Positions 16,791-24,790 of a DNA stretch of 35,358 bases are shown here, one piece after another. This stretch comes from an uncultured Alistipes sp. (GTDB taxonomy: Bacteria > Bacteroidota > Bacteroidia > Bacteroidales > Rikenellaceae). The first letter of the stretch is position 1; each line of letters begins with the position of its first letter. The notes beneath the pieces were generated by a model that did no database searches, had not been told where the DNA came from, and worked only from the letters and a program-made list of their open reading frames with translations. A program made the translations under genes and the position numbers. The DNA lies in the NCBI GenBank assembly GCA_905213895.1, contig CAJMKE010000019.1, forward strand, positions 1 through 35,358, read 5' to 3'.

Positions 16791-18032
16791 TTATTCGTAT
16801 TTTATCGTGTCGGCGGGACGGATGCGCGAGACTATCGTCGTCGCCGCCGCCAAAAGCAAAAGTATCGTCGCCGCGAAGCCGATGTCGATGCCGGCTATCC
16901 AGCCCGCGTCGAGGTCGACAGGCACCGCCGCGACGTTGTAACCCTCGGCATCGAGTTTCACGGCGTGCGTGTGCTGCTGCAACAGTGCCAGCCCGATGCC
17001 TGCGACGTTGCCCCAGAGCAATCCCCGGGCGACGAGCGATGCGGCGCGCCAGAGGAATATGCGGCGGATGCCGCCGTCGGTCATACCGAGCGTTTTAAGG
17101 ATGCCTATCGTCCTTACCCGCTCGAAAACGAGTATCAGCAGTGCGGTAATCATGTTGAATAGCGCGACGACGAACATTATCGTTACGATGACCGCCGCAT
17201 TGACGTCGTGGGTGCCGAGCCAGTTGAATATCTCGGCATGGAGCGTCCGCGCGCTGACTGCCGACAGATTGTCGTCGCCGTCGTAAGACTCGAAAAGATT
17301 GCGGTTGACGGCGTCGGCGACCTCGTCGGCGCGGTCGAAATCGTCGGTGCGCACCTCGTAGCCCGTAATCTGCCCCTCGTCCCAGCCGTTGATTTTGCGG
17401 ACGTTGCGGATGTCGGTGAGAATCAGCGTCGCCTGCTCGTCGTTAAGCCCCGTGTCGTAGATGCCGCATACCTTGAACAGTTCGCGGCGCGGCGAGCCGT
17501 CCTCTTCGATGAAGAGCAGTTCGACCCTCGCTCCGGCGGAGACCCCGAGCGCGTCGGCGCACGAACGGGAAATGAGAATCTCCTTGCGCCGCGCATCCCC
17601 GAACCTCGGCAGTTCGCCTTCGGCGAGGACGTCGGCGAAGAGTGCCGTTCCGTCGGACGACTCGACGCCTTTCAGAACCATGCCCGCCATCGCCCGTTCG
17701 GAGCGTATCGCCCCTCCGCGGACGGCATAGGCGACGATGCGCGCGCTGTCGTCGGCTGCCGCTATCAGTTCGCGCACCCGTTCGCTGTCGGCGACGGGTA
17801 TGCTTTCGGATGCCCTCAACGCCCGCAGGTCGGCAACCGTTACGTCGGCGGCGAACCGCGAGACGAGCGCGCCCATCTCGCGCCGGAATCCGAAGATGAC
17901 GGCGAGCGTCAGTATCATCACTGCCACGCTGACGGCGACGGCGGTCGCGGCGACATGCGTCATGACGCTTTGCGACGATTCGCTGCCGTGTGCGGTGCGG
18001 CGTGAGATGAACAATGAGAGGCTTTTTACCAT
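16791..18032 (-). CDS. ABC transporter permease of the LolC/LolE (FtsX-like) type
   Basis: This 413-residue protein has one N-terminal membrane helix (about 29-50), a periplasmic domain of ~200 residues (MacB/Lol core), and three C-terminal helices (about 275-390). That topology is typical of LolC/E permeases, which extract outer-membrane lipoproteins from the inner membrane. The segment TIGILKTLGMTDGGIRRIFL is the conserved FtsX coupling loop. No ATPase (lolD) gene is adjacent, so the partner lies elsewhere. It appears to head the operon running through menG. Confidence 0.88.
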   Translation of the reverse strand: MVKSLSLFISRRTAHGSESSQSVMTHVAATAVAVSVAVMILTLAVIFGFRREMGALVSRFAADVTVADLRALRASESIPVADSERVRELIAAADDSARIVAYAVRGGAIRSERAMAGMVLKGVESSDGTALFADVLAEGELPRFGDARRKEILISRSCADALGVSAGARVELLFIEEDGSPRRELFKVCGIYDTGLNDEQATLILTDIRNVRKINGWDEGQITGYEVRTDDFDRADEVADAVNRNLFESYDGDDNLSAVSARTLHAEIFNWLGTHDVNAAVIVTIMFVVALFNMITALLILVFERVRTIGILKTLGMTDGGIRRIFLWRAASLVARGLLWGNVAGIGLALLQQHTHAVKLDAEGYNVAAVPVDLDAGWIAGIDIGFAATILLLLAAATTIVSRIRPADTIKYE

Positions 18033-18049
18033 CGGGCTGCAAGGGGCTT

Positions 18050-18097
18050 CTATAAAGTCCTTAAAGTCTTTAAGGTCATTAAGGACTTTAAGGTCGT
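18050..18097. repeat. TTAA-type 9-bp array between guaD and the Lol-type permease gene
   Basis: Five units (CCTTAAAGT, CTTTAAGGT, CATTAAGGA, CTTTAAGGT and a partial) fill the spacer between guaD (stop at 18097) and the permease start at 18032. Confidence 0.85.
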
Positions 18098-18603
18098 CAG
18101 TAGGCTATTTTGTCGGGTTTGGCGGTCCAGGCGCGGAAGGCGGCGAGGGCTTCGTCGCGCATGAAGTTCACGCACGGAATCGAACGCTCCGAATAGTCGC
18201 GTGCGATTTCGTCGTAGATGAACGAGTCGTCGAAGTCTATCGCCTTGGCGTCAGCCTTGGTGTTGCCGTAGAGGATGCGCGCCACGCCCGCCCAGTAGAG
18301 CGCGCTCAGGCACATCGGACACGGCTCGCACGACGAATAGACCGTGCAGCCCGTCAGTTTGAAGTCGCCTACCGCAGCGCAGGCGGCGCGTATCGCGCTC
18401 ACCTCGGCGTGCGCCGTAGGGTCGTTGGTCGCGGTAACCCTGTTCACGCCCGTGGCGATTACCTCGCCGTCGCGGACGATTACCGCGCCGAAAGGTCCTC
18501 CGCCGTTGGCTACGTTCTCGACCGAAAGGTCGATTGCCATCTGCATGAAGCGGCGGTCGTCGGCGGTGAAAGCGGTTTTATCCGCAGTGCTTATCTTCTC
18601 CAT
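18097..18603 (-). CDS. guaD: Guanine deaminase (CDA-fold nucleoside deaminase)
   Basis: The 168-residue protein has the zinc-deaminase signature: His65-Ala-Glu67 (TAHAEVSAI) and Cys95-x-x-Cys98 (SCEPCPMC). The segment VENVANGGGPFGAVIV and the C-terminal part (YDEIARDYSERSIPC) match the B. subtilis GuaD type rather than TadA. It should convert guanine to xanthine in the cytosol. I chose the ATG at 18603 (MEKISTADK); an in-frame ATG at 18681 would add 26 residues, mostly basic and read from a hairpin-rich leader. Confidence 0.88.
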   Translation of the reverse strand: MEKISTADKTAFTADDRRFMQMAIDLSVENVANGGGPFGAVIVRDGEVIATGVNRVTATNDPTAHAEVSAIRAACAAVGDFKLTGCTVYSSCEPCPMCLSALYWAGVARILYGNTKADAKAIDFDDSFIYDEIARDYSERSIPCVNFMRDEALAAFRAWTAKPDKIAY

Positions 18604-18626
18604 AACTGTCAGTTTTTTGTCGTAAG

Positions 18627-18662
18627 GCGGATTACGGCAGGATTCGTGCCGTCGGTATCCGC
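18627..18662 (-). promoter_or_regulatory. Stem-loop in the guaD leader
   Basis: The leader RNA can form GCGGAT/ATCCGC outside ACGGCA/TGCCGT with a 7-nt apical loop. A second small hairpin (CGCAA, loop, TTGCG) lies upstream near 18686-18701. I do not see a purine-riboswitch core. Confidence 0.5.
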
Positions 18663-18721
18663 GCAAAAAATCCCGTTTCACGCAATCGACGTTGCGATAG
18701 GCGCGAAAAGGTTATTTTCGG

Positions 18722-18729
18722 CAAATGTA
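18722..18729 (-). promoter_or_regulatory. Putative -7 promoter box for guaD
   Basis: The minus strand reads TACATTTG (TAnnTTTG). Transcription would begin near 18715, giving a leader of about 110 nt. On the plus strand TACTTTTG at 18743-18750 also fits and could drive the divergent zinc peptidase gene. Confidence 0.5.
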
Positions 18730-18794
18730 AAAAAATTTTTGCTACTTTTGTTCCGTATATATATTAATATTGTAAATCCGCGAAATTCGTGATT

Positions 18795-18899
18795 CGTCAT
18801 GTTGAGCGGAAGCGAAACATCTTTTTCGGATTCTTCGCTGCGCTCAGAATGACGAGGGAGGGGTATCCGGAATGACGGAGAATCCGTTCGGAATGACGG
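18795..18899. repeat. CGTCAT...ATGACG dispersed repeat, copy 1
   Basis: The unit begins CGTCATGTTGAGCG and ends CGCTCAGAATGACG at 18854, so its ends are inverted repeats. Two extra GGAATGACGG tails follow at about 18870 and 18890. It lies upstream of the zinc peptidase gene; copy 2 lies downstream in the same orientation. Similar 'CGTCATCCTGAGCGAAGCGAAGG' repeats are widespread in bacterial genomes. Confidence 0.8.
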
Positions 18900-18950
18900 C
18901 GAACAGGATGTTGCAGTATAAGAAGTATAATAATTAAAAGATAGAAAACT

Positions 18951-19700
18951 ATGTCAATCGCAATGCTCGCCGCAGATTATGCGGGAGGAAATCAGGTGAT
19001 TTCCAACTTTACGACGTCGGAGGCGTTCCTGCTTATAATCGTAATCGCCGTAGCTGGATATATCGTTCAGGCCCGGTTGCAGTCGGTTTTCGCCAAATAC
19101 TCCAAGGTCGCGCTGCCCGACGGGATGACGGGTGCCGAGATTGCCGAACGGATGCTGCGCGAAAACAATATCCATAATGTCAGGGTAACTCACGTCGCGG
19201 GACACCTGACCGACCATTTCAACCCGCAGACGATGACGGTTAATCTCTCCGATTCGGTCTATTCGGGACGCAGCGTGTCGGCTGCCGCCGTGGCGTGCCA
19301 CGAGTGCGGACACGCCGTGCAGCATGCGCAGGGATATGCGCCGCTGGCGATGCGCTCGGCTCTGGTGCCGGTCGTAAGTTTCTCGTCGAGAGCGGCGATA
19401 TGGGTGATAATGCTCGGACTGATAATGACGGCTTCGTCGAGCAGCGACATCATCTGCTGGATAGGCATCGGAATGATTGCCATGTCGGCTCTCTTTTCGA
19501 TAATCACGCTGCCGGTCGAGTACAACGCCTCGGAGCGCGCGTTGGAGTGGCTCGAAAGAAGCCGCACGCTGTCGGGCGCGCAACTGGACGGCGCGAAGGT
19601 CGCGCTGCGCTGGGCTGCCCGTACATACCTCGTGGCGGCACTGTCAGCGATAGCCTCGGTGCTTTACTATGTCGCGCTCGTGTCGAACCGGCGCAGATAA
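18951..19700 (+). CDS. Neutral zinc metallopeptidase (YugP / Zn_peptidase_2)
   Basis: The 249-residue membrane protein carries the zinc motif H117-E-C-G-H121 (HECGHAVQH). An N-terminal helix (25-40) and C-terminal helices around 130-190 and 225-245 anchor it in the membrane. GMTGAEIAERMLRENNI and VNLSDSVYSGRS are family-typical. Its substrate is unknown. The gene stands alone, bracketed by two copies of a dispersed repeat. Short AT-rich 9-bp units (GCAGTATAA, GAAGTATAA) sit at 18913-18932, just before the start. Confidence 0.9.
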   Translation: MSIAMLAADYAGGNQVISNFTTSEAFLLIIVIAVAGYIVQARLQSVFAKYSKVALPDGMTGAEIAERMLRENNIHNVRVTHVAGHLTDHFNPQTMTVNLSDSVYSGRSVSAAAVACHECGHAVQHAQGYAPLAMRSALVPVVSFSSRAAIWVIMLGLIMTASSSSDIICWIGIGMIAMSALFSIITLPVEYNASERALEWLERSRTLSGAQLDGAKVALRWAARTYLVAALSAIASVLYYVALVSNRRR

Positions 19701-19720
19701 CAGACGGAACAAAACATATT

Positions 19721-19833
19721 CGTCATCCTGAGCGAAGCGAAGGATCTGTATGCAGGAATAGGTTGAAACAGATTCTTCGCTGCGCTCAGAATGACGGCGG
19801 GGGTACTCGGAATGACGGGGTACTCGGGATGAC
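19721..19833. repeat. CGTCAT...ATGACG dispersed repeat, copy 2
   Basis: The unit starts CGTCATCCTGAGCGAAGCGA and ends CGCTCAGAATGACG at 19796, followed by GGAATGACGG and GGGATGACGG tails. It is in the same orientation as copy 1 and reaches to within 7 bp of the alkaline phosphatase start. Reading frames across it give the familiar spurious HPERSEGS peptide. Confidence 0.85.
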
Positions 19834-19839
19834 GGTTGT

Positions 19840-21288
19840 ATGAATAAAATAATAATGAAGAGACTCGGTTTTTGGGGGCGGTTCGCCCTCCTCGCCGCCG
19901 TGGCGGCAGTGTGTATGGTCGCGCCCGTGTCGGCGCGCGGGAAGAAGGGTGCGCCGGCGGCGAAATACGTGTTCTATTTCGTCGGCGACGGACTGGGAAT
20001 CAATCAGGTATACGGTACGGAACTCTACAATGCGGCTCGCCGCGGCGACGTCGCGAAGCGGGAGTTGCTGCCGTTCGACGCCTTTCCGGTGAGAGGCTAT
20101 GCGGACAATTGGTCGGCATCGTCGCTCGTAACCGATTCGTCGGCAGCGGGAATCGCGCTGGCTGCGGGCGTGAAGAGCGTGAACGGATATATGGGTACGG
20201 ATGCCGACAAGCGCACCGTGGTCAATCTTACCGAAATGGCGCACCGCCGCGGCATGAAAACGGGTGTGGTAACCAATGTGGGAGTGAACCACGCCACGCC
20301 GAGTTCGTTCTATGCCCACTGCGACTATCGCGGCGAATACGTGCGCATAGCGCGTCAACTCAAAGAGTGCGACGACGTCGATTTCGCGGCTGGTTCGACA
20401 TTCCTTTTCAGAAGCAGGGATTCGTTGAGCGCGGATGATTTGGTGCGCGAGTTCCGCGATGCGGGCGTCGTCGTGTCGCAGCGTGCCGACGAGGCGGCTG
20501 AGGTGCGCGGACGGCGCGTGGTGCTGCTTTCGGACTCGCTTTCGCGCAAGGCGATGCGCTATGCGATAGACCGCGGCGAGGGCGAACCGTCGGTAGTCGG
20601 ATTCACCGATGCGGCGATAAAATATCTCGAACGCGAGGACGCACGCAAGGGATTTTTCCTGATGGTCGAGGGCGGCAGAATCGACTACGCCTGCCACAGC
20701 AACGACGCGGTAACGCTGTTCAACGAAATCAACGACTTCTCGGCGGCGATAGACCTCGCTCTCGCATTCGCCGGGCGGCATCCGGATGAAACGCTGATTG
20801 TCGTTACGTCCGACCACGAGACGGGCGGAATCGCGCTCGGATACCGTAAATACTGTATGCATATCGAACTGCTGACGCATCAGACATGCTCCATCGAGGC
20901 TCTGTCGCGGCGGATGACGCATCTGCGCGCGACGGGTCGCACCGGCTGGGAGGACATGAAGGCTCTGCTGCGCGAGTCGCTCGGATTCTGGGGCGGAGTG
21001 GAAATCACCGAAACGGAGGAGAAGTCGCTGCGCAAGACGTTCGACGAGAGTTTCGTTAGGAGTGCCGACAAGGTGGTGGACCTCTATGCAAGCAACGAGA
21101 AGATGGCGTCGCAGGCGATAAGGCTGCTCAACCGCAAGGCCCACATCACGTGGGCGGGACTGGCGCATACGGGAATGCAGATTCCGTACTATGCGTGGGG
21201 TGCGGGTGCGGAGAATTTCCGCGGCTGCCGCGACAATACCGACATCCCGAAGGCAATCGCGAAGGCGATGGGAGCGGAGATGAGATAG
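19840..21288 (+). CDS. Alkaline phosphatase (PhoA superfamily)
   Basis: This exported phosphomonoesterase has a signal peptide (LLAAVAAVCMVAPVSA; cleavage near residue 32). Metal and catalytic motifs are visible: VGDG with Asp50, VTDSSAAG with Asp99 and nucleophile Ser100, VEGGRIDYACHSND, and TSDHETGG. It should release inorganic phosphate from organic esters in the periplasm. At 482 residues it matches bacterial alkaline phosphatases. The second ATG at 19855 (MKRLGFWGR) is an equally good start. It is followed by a PAP2-type phosphatase gene. Confidence 0.94.
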   Translation: MNKIIMKRLGFWGRFALLAAVAAVCMVAPVSARGKKGAPAAKYVFYFVGDGLGINQVYGTELYNAARRGDVAKRELLPFDAFPVRGYADNWSASSLVTDSSAAGIALAAGVKSVNGYMGTDADKRTVVNLTEMAHRRGMKTGVVTNVGVNHATPSSFYAHCDYRGEYVRIARQLKECDDVDFAAGSTFLFRSRDSLSADDLVREFRDAGVVVSQRADEAAEVRGRRVVLLSDSLSRKAMRYAIDRGEGEPSVVGFTDAAIKYLEREDARKGFFLMVEGGRIDYACHSNDAVTLFNEINDFSAAIDLALAFAGRHPDETLIVVTSDHETGGIALGYRKYCMHIELLTHQTCSIEALSRRMTHLRATGRTGWEDMKALLRESLGFWGGVEITETEEKSLRKTFDESFVRSADKVVDLYASNEKMASQAIRLLNRKAHITWAGLAHTGMQIPYYAWGAGAENFRGCRDNTDIPKAIAKAMGAEMR

Positions 21289-21308
21289 GGTCGGGCAACG
21301 CGAAAACC

Positions 21309-21356
21309 TTACCCTAACGACCTTAACGACCTTAAAGACTTTAAGGACTTTAACGA
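21309..21356. repeat. TTAA-type 9-bp array between the phosphatase genes
   Basis: About five units (GACCTTAAC, GACCTTAAA, GACTTTAAG, GACTTTAAC and a partial) lie between the alkaline phosphatase stop and the PAP2 start at 21380. Confidence 0.85.
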
Positions 21357-21379
21357 AAAAGAACAGAAAAGAAAAGACA

Positions 21380-21958
21380 ATGTACACTTTCGACCACGGG
21401 CTGTTTCTCGCCCTCAATTTCGACGGCGGAAAGACGCTCGACACGATTATGGAGACCATATCCGGTACGGCGATGTGGATTCCGCTCTATATTTTCATCA
21501 TTGCGGTCGTGTGGCGCAAGTACGGCTGGAAAAGCGCGATAGGCTTCGTCGCCTGTCTGGCGGTGGCTATGGGGCTTGCCGACATGCTGTGCGGAATATT
21601 CAAGCACTCGGGACTGCTCAAACACGTGTGGGAGAGTTTTCCGGCGCGCCAGCGTCCGATGTTCACCGCCGAGTTGCAGGGGCTCGTCCACGTGCCGTCG
21701 TATGCCCACGGACCTTACGGCACGGTGTCGGCTCACGCGGCGACGGTGGCGTCGATGGCGGTGCTGTCGGCATGCGCGATACGCAACCGTTGGTACACGG
21801 CGTTCATCGTTTTCGCGACGCTGCTGATATGTTATTCGCGCATCTATCTGGCATGCCATTTCCCGATGGACCTCGCGCTGGGACTGGGCGTGGGAATGAT
21901 AGCGGGCGGCGCGATGTATCTGCTGTGGAAAAAGTTGGACGAGGTAGTGAAAAAATAG
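21380..21958 (+). CDS. PAP2-superfamily membrane phosphatase
   Basis: This 192-residue, five- to six-helix membrane protein has PAP2 motifs. FPARQRP is a divergent KxxxxxxRP (Glu where the Lys is expected), GTVSAHAAT stands for PSGH, and SRIYLACHFPMD gives SRx5Hx3D. Substrates could be undecaprenyl pyrophosphate, phosphatidylglycerol phosphate or lipid A phosphate; the sequence does not decide. The end of the gene overlaps the predicted lysS promoter. Confidence 0.88.
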   Translation: MYTFDHGLFLALNFDGGKTLDTIMETISGTAMWIPLYIFIIAVVWRKYGWKSAIGFVACLAVAMGLADMLCGIFKHSGLLKHVWESFPARQRPMFTAELQGLVHVPSYAHGPYGTVSAHAATVASMAVLSACAIRNRWYTAFIVFATLLICYSRIYLACHFPMDLALGLGVGMIAGGAMYLLWKKLDEVVKK

Positions 21959-21967
21959 TTATCTTTG
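21935..21967 (+). promoter_or_regulatory. Predicted lysS promoter
   Basis: TTG at 21935-21937 and TATCTTTG at 21960-21967 are 22 bp apart, close to the Bacteroidota pattern. Transcription would start near 21974, so the leader includes a 9-bp array and one copy of the 90-bp inverted repeat. Confidence 0.55.
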
Positions 21968-21977
21968 CGGCGAAAAG

Positions 21978-22105
21978 TCGTTAAAGACCTTAACGACCTT
22001 AAAGACTTTAACCGACGACAAGCCGAGAGCAGTCGAACTTGTTCGGACTGCCGAGGCGCGAAGGAGGAAAAGCCCGCGAACGCGGGATTAAAGACCTTAA
22101 AGAAG
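21978..22105. repeat. TTAA array plus left copy of a 90-bp inverted repeat
   Basis: Four 9-bp units (21980-22012) run into a unique-looking module at 22001-22091. This module reappears inverted at 26020-26110 with one mismatch in 90 bp. It contains an imperfect hairpin (GCAGTCGAAC, TT, GTTCGGACTGC) and CCCGCGAACGCGGG. More TTAA units follow at 22089-22103, just before lysS. Confidence 0.9.
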
Positions 22106-22128
22106 AGAAAATAAAACTTTGACGAAAT

Positions 22129-23850
22129 ATGATTGAACAACTCAGCGAACAGGAACAATTGCGCCGCCAGTCGCTTGCGGCTTTGCGGGAACTCGGTATA
22201 GACCCCTATCCGGCGCAGAAGTTCGACGTTACCGCCACGGCGACCGACATCGCCGAGCATTTCGACGCCGAGCCGGAGCGTTATGCCGACGTGGCGATTG
22301 CGGGTCGAATCATGAGCCGCCGCATCATGGGCAGCGCATCGTTTTTCGAACTGCAAGACCATACCGGTCGCATTCAGGTGTATATCCGCCGCGACGACGT
22401 GTGTCCGGAGGGCGACCCGACATTGTACAACACCGTGTTCAAGAAACTGCTCGACATCGGCGACTTCATCGGCGTCGAGGGATTCGTTTTCCGCACCAAT
22501 ACCGGCGAACTGTCGGTGCATTGCCGTAAGTTCACGGTGATTTCCAAGTCGATACGTCCGCTCCCTATCGTCAAGGAGAAGGACGGACAGCAGTTCGACG
22601 CACTCACCGACCCCGAGGTGCGCTACCGCCAGCGTTATGTCGATTTGGCGGTCAATCCGAAGGTGCGCGAGGTGTTCGTGAAGCGCGCCAAAATCATGGC
22701 GACCATGCGCGAGTTCTTCAACTCGAAAGGCTACCTGGAAGTCGAAACCCCGATTCTACAACCGATTCCGGGCGGTGCTTCGGCGCGTCCGTTCATCACG
22801 CACCATAACGCGCTCGACATCGATTTCTATATGCGAATCGCCACCGAACTGTACCTCAAACGACTGATTGTCGGAGGTTTCGACGGCGTGTACGAGTTCG
22901 GCAAGAACTTCCGCAACGAGGGTATGGACCGTACCCACAATCCGGAGTTCACCTGCATGGAAATCTACGTGGCGTACAAAGACTACCGCTGGATGATGGA
23001 GTTCACGGAGCAGATGCTCGAACGGGTGGCTGTCGCCGTGAACGGTACGACGGAACTCGAAATCGACGGTCGCGCGATTTCGTTCAAGGCTCCTTTCCGC
23101 CGCCTGACGATGACGGATGCGATTCTCGAAAAGACGGGCTACGACATCACGGGGCAGAGCGAGGAGCAGATTCGCGAGGCGTGCGTGCGCCTGAATGTCG
23201 AAATCGACGACACGATGGGCAAGGGCAAACTTATCGATGCGATATTCGGGCAGTACTGCGAGGGCGACCTCGTGCAGCCGACGTTCGTGTGCGACTATCC
23301 GATAGAGATGTCGCCGCTGTGCAAGCGTCATCGCGACAACAAGGACCTGACGGAGCGTTTCGAGTTGTTCGTGAACGGCAAGGAGTTGTGCAACGCCTAC
23401 TCGGAGTTGAACGACCCTATCGACCAGTTGGAGCGTTTCCAGGAGCAGATGCGACTGTCGGAGAAGGGCGACGACGAGGCGATGATTATCGATATGGATT
23501 TCGTCCGCGCACTGGAATACGGCATGCCGTCGTGTTCGGGAATGGGTATCGGTATCGACCGTCTGACGATGTTCATGACGGGTCAGACCTCGATTCAGGA
23601 TGTGCTGTTCTTCCCGACGATGCGTCCGGAGAAGAAGGTCGTTGCCGACGCGCCGGAGAAGTACCTCGAAATCGGCGTTCCCGAGGAGTGGATACCGGTG
23701 ATACAGAAGATGGGCTACATCACCGTCGAGTCGCTGCACAAACTCGCGGCAGGCAAGTTCTTCAACGACCTGTGCGGCTACAACAAGAAGAACAAACTCG
23801 GACTGAAAGCCCCTTCGATGGAGGACGTGAAACGCTGGTGCGAGGAGTAA
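22129..23850 (+). CDS. lysS: Lysyl-tRNA synthetase, class II
   Basis: LysS charges tRNA-Lys in the cytosol. The N-terminal OB-fold anticodon-binding domain (about 55-145) includes GRIMSRRIMGSASFFELQDH. The catalytic core shows class II motif 2 (FRNEGMDRTHNPEFT) and motif 3 (GMGIGIDRLTMF). The 573-residue length includes a Bacteroidota-type C-terminal extension of about 65 residues after motif 3 (VPEEWIPVIQKMGY onward). It is followed by tpiA after a 9-bp array. Confidence 0.97.
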   Translation: MIEQLSEQEQLRRQSLAALRELGIDPYPAQKFDVTATATDIAEHFDAEPERYADVAIAGRIMSRRIMGSASFFELQDHTGRIQVYIRRDDVCPEGDPTLYNTVFKKLLDIGDFIGVEGFVFRTNTGELSVHCRKFTVISKSIRPLPIVKEKDGQQFDALTDPEVRYRQRYVDLAVNPKVREVFVKRAKIMATMREFFNSKGYLEVETPILQPIPGGASARPFITHHNALDIDFYMRIATELYLKRLIVGGFDGVYEFGKNFRNEGMDRTHNPEFTCMEIYVAYKDYRWMMEFTEQMLERVAVAVNGTTELEIDGRAISFKAPFRRLTMTDAILEKTGYDITGQSEEQIREACVRLNVEIDDTMGKGKLIDAIFGQYCEGDLVQPTFVCDYPIEMSPLCKRHRDNKDLTERFELFVNGKELCNAYSELNDPIDQLERFQEQMRLSEKGDDEAMIIDMDFVRALEYGMPSCSGMGIGIDRLTMFMTGQTSIQDVLFFPTMRPEKKVVADAPEKYLEIGVPEEWIPVIQKMGYITVESLHKLAAGKFFNDLCGYNKKNKLGLKAPSMEDVKRWCEE

Positions 23851-23854
23851 TAAA

Positions 23855-23895
23855 TAAAGTCCTTAGGGACTTTAAGGACCTTAAAGACCTTATAA
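23855..23895. repeat. TTAA-type 9-bp array between lysS and tpiA
   Basis: Four units (GTCCTTAGG, GACTTTAAG, GACCTTAAA, GACCTTATA) fill most of the 63-bp gap. No stem-loop is present, consistent with read-through from lysS. Confidence 0.8.
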
Positions 23896-23913
23896 AAACA
23901 AAAAAATACTACT

Positions 23914-24672
23914 ATGAGAAAAAAAATCGTTGCGGGTAATTGGAAAATGAATACCCTTCCCGCAGAGGGAGTAGAGTTGGCAAAGAACGTCGTGGCAGGT
24001 CGCGGCGAGGTTTGCGAGTGCGTTAATTTCATCGTTTGCCCTCCGTTCACCCACCTTTCGCAGGTGATTGCGGCTGTCGGGGGTTCGGACATCGCGGTAG
24101 GTGCGCAGAACTGCGCTGCCGAGGCTAAGGGTGCGTACACGGGCGAGGTTGCGGCTTCGATGATTGCGGCTCTCGGCTGCAAGTACGTGATTCTCGGTCA
24201 TTCGGAGCGTCGTCAGTACTACGGCGAGACGTCGGCTACGCTCAACAAGAAGATGGAGCAGGCTTACGCGAACAACCTCATTCCGATTTACTGCGTCGGC
24301 GAGAACCTCGAAGAGCGCGAGGCGAACCGTCATTTCGACGTCGTGAAGGCTCAAATCGAGGAGGTTGTGTTCAACCTCACCGAGGAGCAGTTCAAGAACC
24401 TCGTCATCGCTTACGAGCCGGTTTGGGCTATCGGTACGGGCAAGACCGCTACCGCAGAGCAGGCGCAGGAGATTCACGCATACATCCGCGAGGTGCTTCG
24501 CTCGAAGTTCGGTGCCGCTGCCGAGGAGTGTCCGATTCTCTACGGAGGTTCGTGCAAGCCGTCGAACGCTGCCGAAATCTTCGCCAAGGAGGACGTGGAC
24601 GGCGGTCTTATCGGCGGAGCCGCGTTGAAGGCTGAGGATTTCCTCGCTATCGGCAAGGGATTCGCGAAATAA
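23914..24672 (+). CDS. tpiA: Triosephosphate isomerase
   Basis: TpiA interconverts dihydroxyacetone phosphate and glyceraldehyde 3-phosphate in glycolysis. The 252-residue TIM barrel shows Lys11 (GNWKMN), catalytic His96 (ILGHSERR) and base Glu168 (AYEPVWAIGTG). The phosphate-binding LYGGSCKPSN and GGLIGGAAL lie near the C-terminus. It reads from the same strand as lysS. A perfect stem-loop follows 9 bp after its stop codon. Confidence 0.98.
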   Translation: MRKKIVAGNWKMNTLPAEGVELAKNVVAGRGEVCECVNFIVCPPFTHLSQVIAAVGGSDIAVGAQNCAAEAKGAYTGEVAASMIAALGCKYVILGHSERRQYYGETSATLNKKMEQAYANNLIPIYCVGENLEEREANRHFDVVKAQIEEVVFNLTEEQFKNLVIAYEPVWAIGTGKTATAEQAQEIHAYIREVLRSKFGAAAEECPILYGGSCKPSNAAEIFAKEDVDGGLIGGAALKAEDFLAIGKGFAK

Positions 24673-24681
24673 TAAGGGTCA

Positions 24682-24745
24682 GCCGACGGCATTTGCCGTC
24701 GGCTATAAAGTCTTTAAGGACTTTAACGACCTTAACGACCTTAAT
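24682..24745. repeat. Stem-loop plus TTAA array after tpiA
   Basis: A perfect 9-bp stem (GCCGACGGC, loop ATTT, GCCGTCGGC) at 24682-24703 is flanked by GGTCA and TATAAAG, then four 9-bp units (24708-24744). The flanks match those around the hairpin at 4120-4142 although the stem sequence differs. It is placed where the lysS-tpiA transcript could end. Confidence 0.8.
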
Positions 24746-24751
24746 CAATAT

Positions 24752-24777
24752 TGGGCTGCTCTTTTCGGGGCAGCCCA
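24752..24777 (+). promoter_or_regulatory. Hairpin just upstream of queA
   Basis: TGGGCTGC and GCAGCCCA form an 8-bp stem around a 10-nt loop, ending 13 bp before the queA ATG. No T-tract follows. It may be a terminator remnant or a leader structure. I do not recognise a preQ1 riboswitch. Confidence 0.5.
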
Positions 24778-24790
24778 TTATCGAAACGAT

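Noticed and set aside
19295..19843. Plus-strand frame ending in HPERSEGS-like residues
   Set aside because: It is a shifted frame of the zinc peptidase gene running into a dispersed repeat.
24752..24790. preQ1 riboswitch before queA
   Set aside because: Only one simple hairpin is present and there is no A-rich tail pairing into the loop as in preQ1-I.
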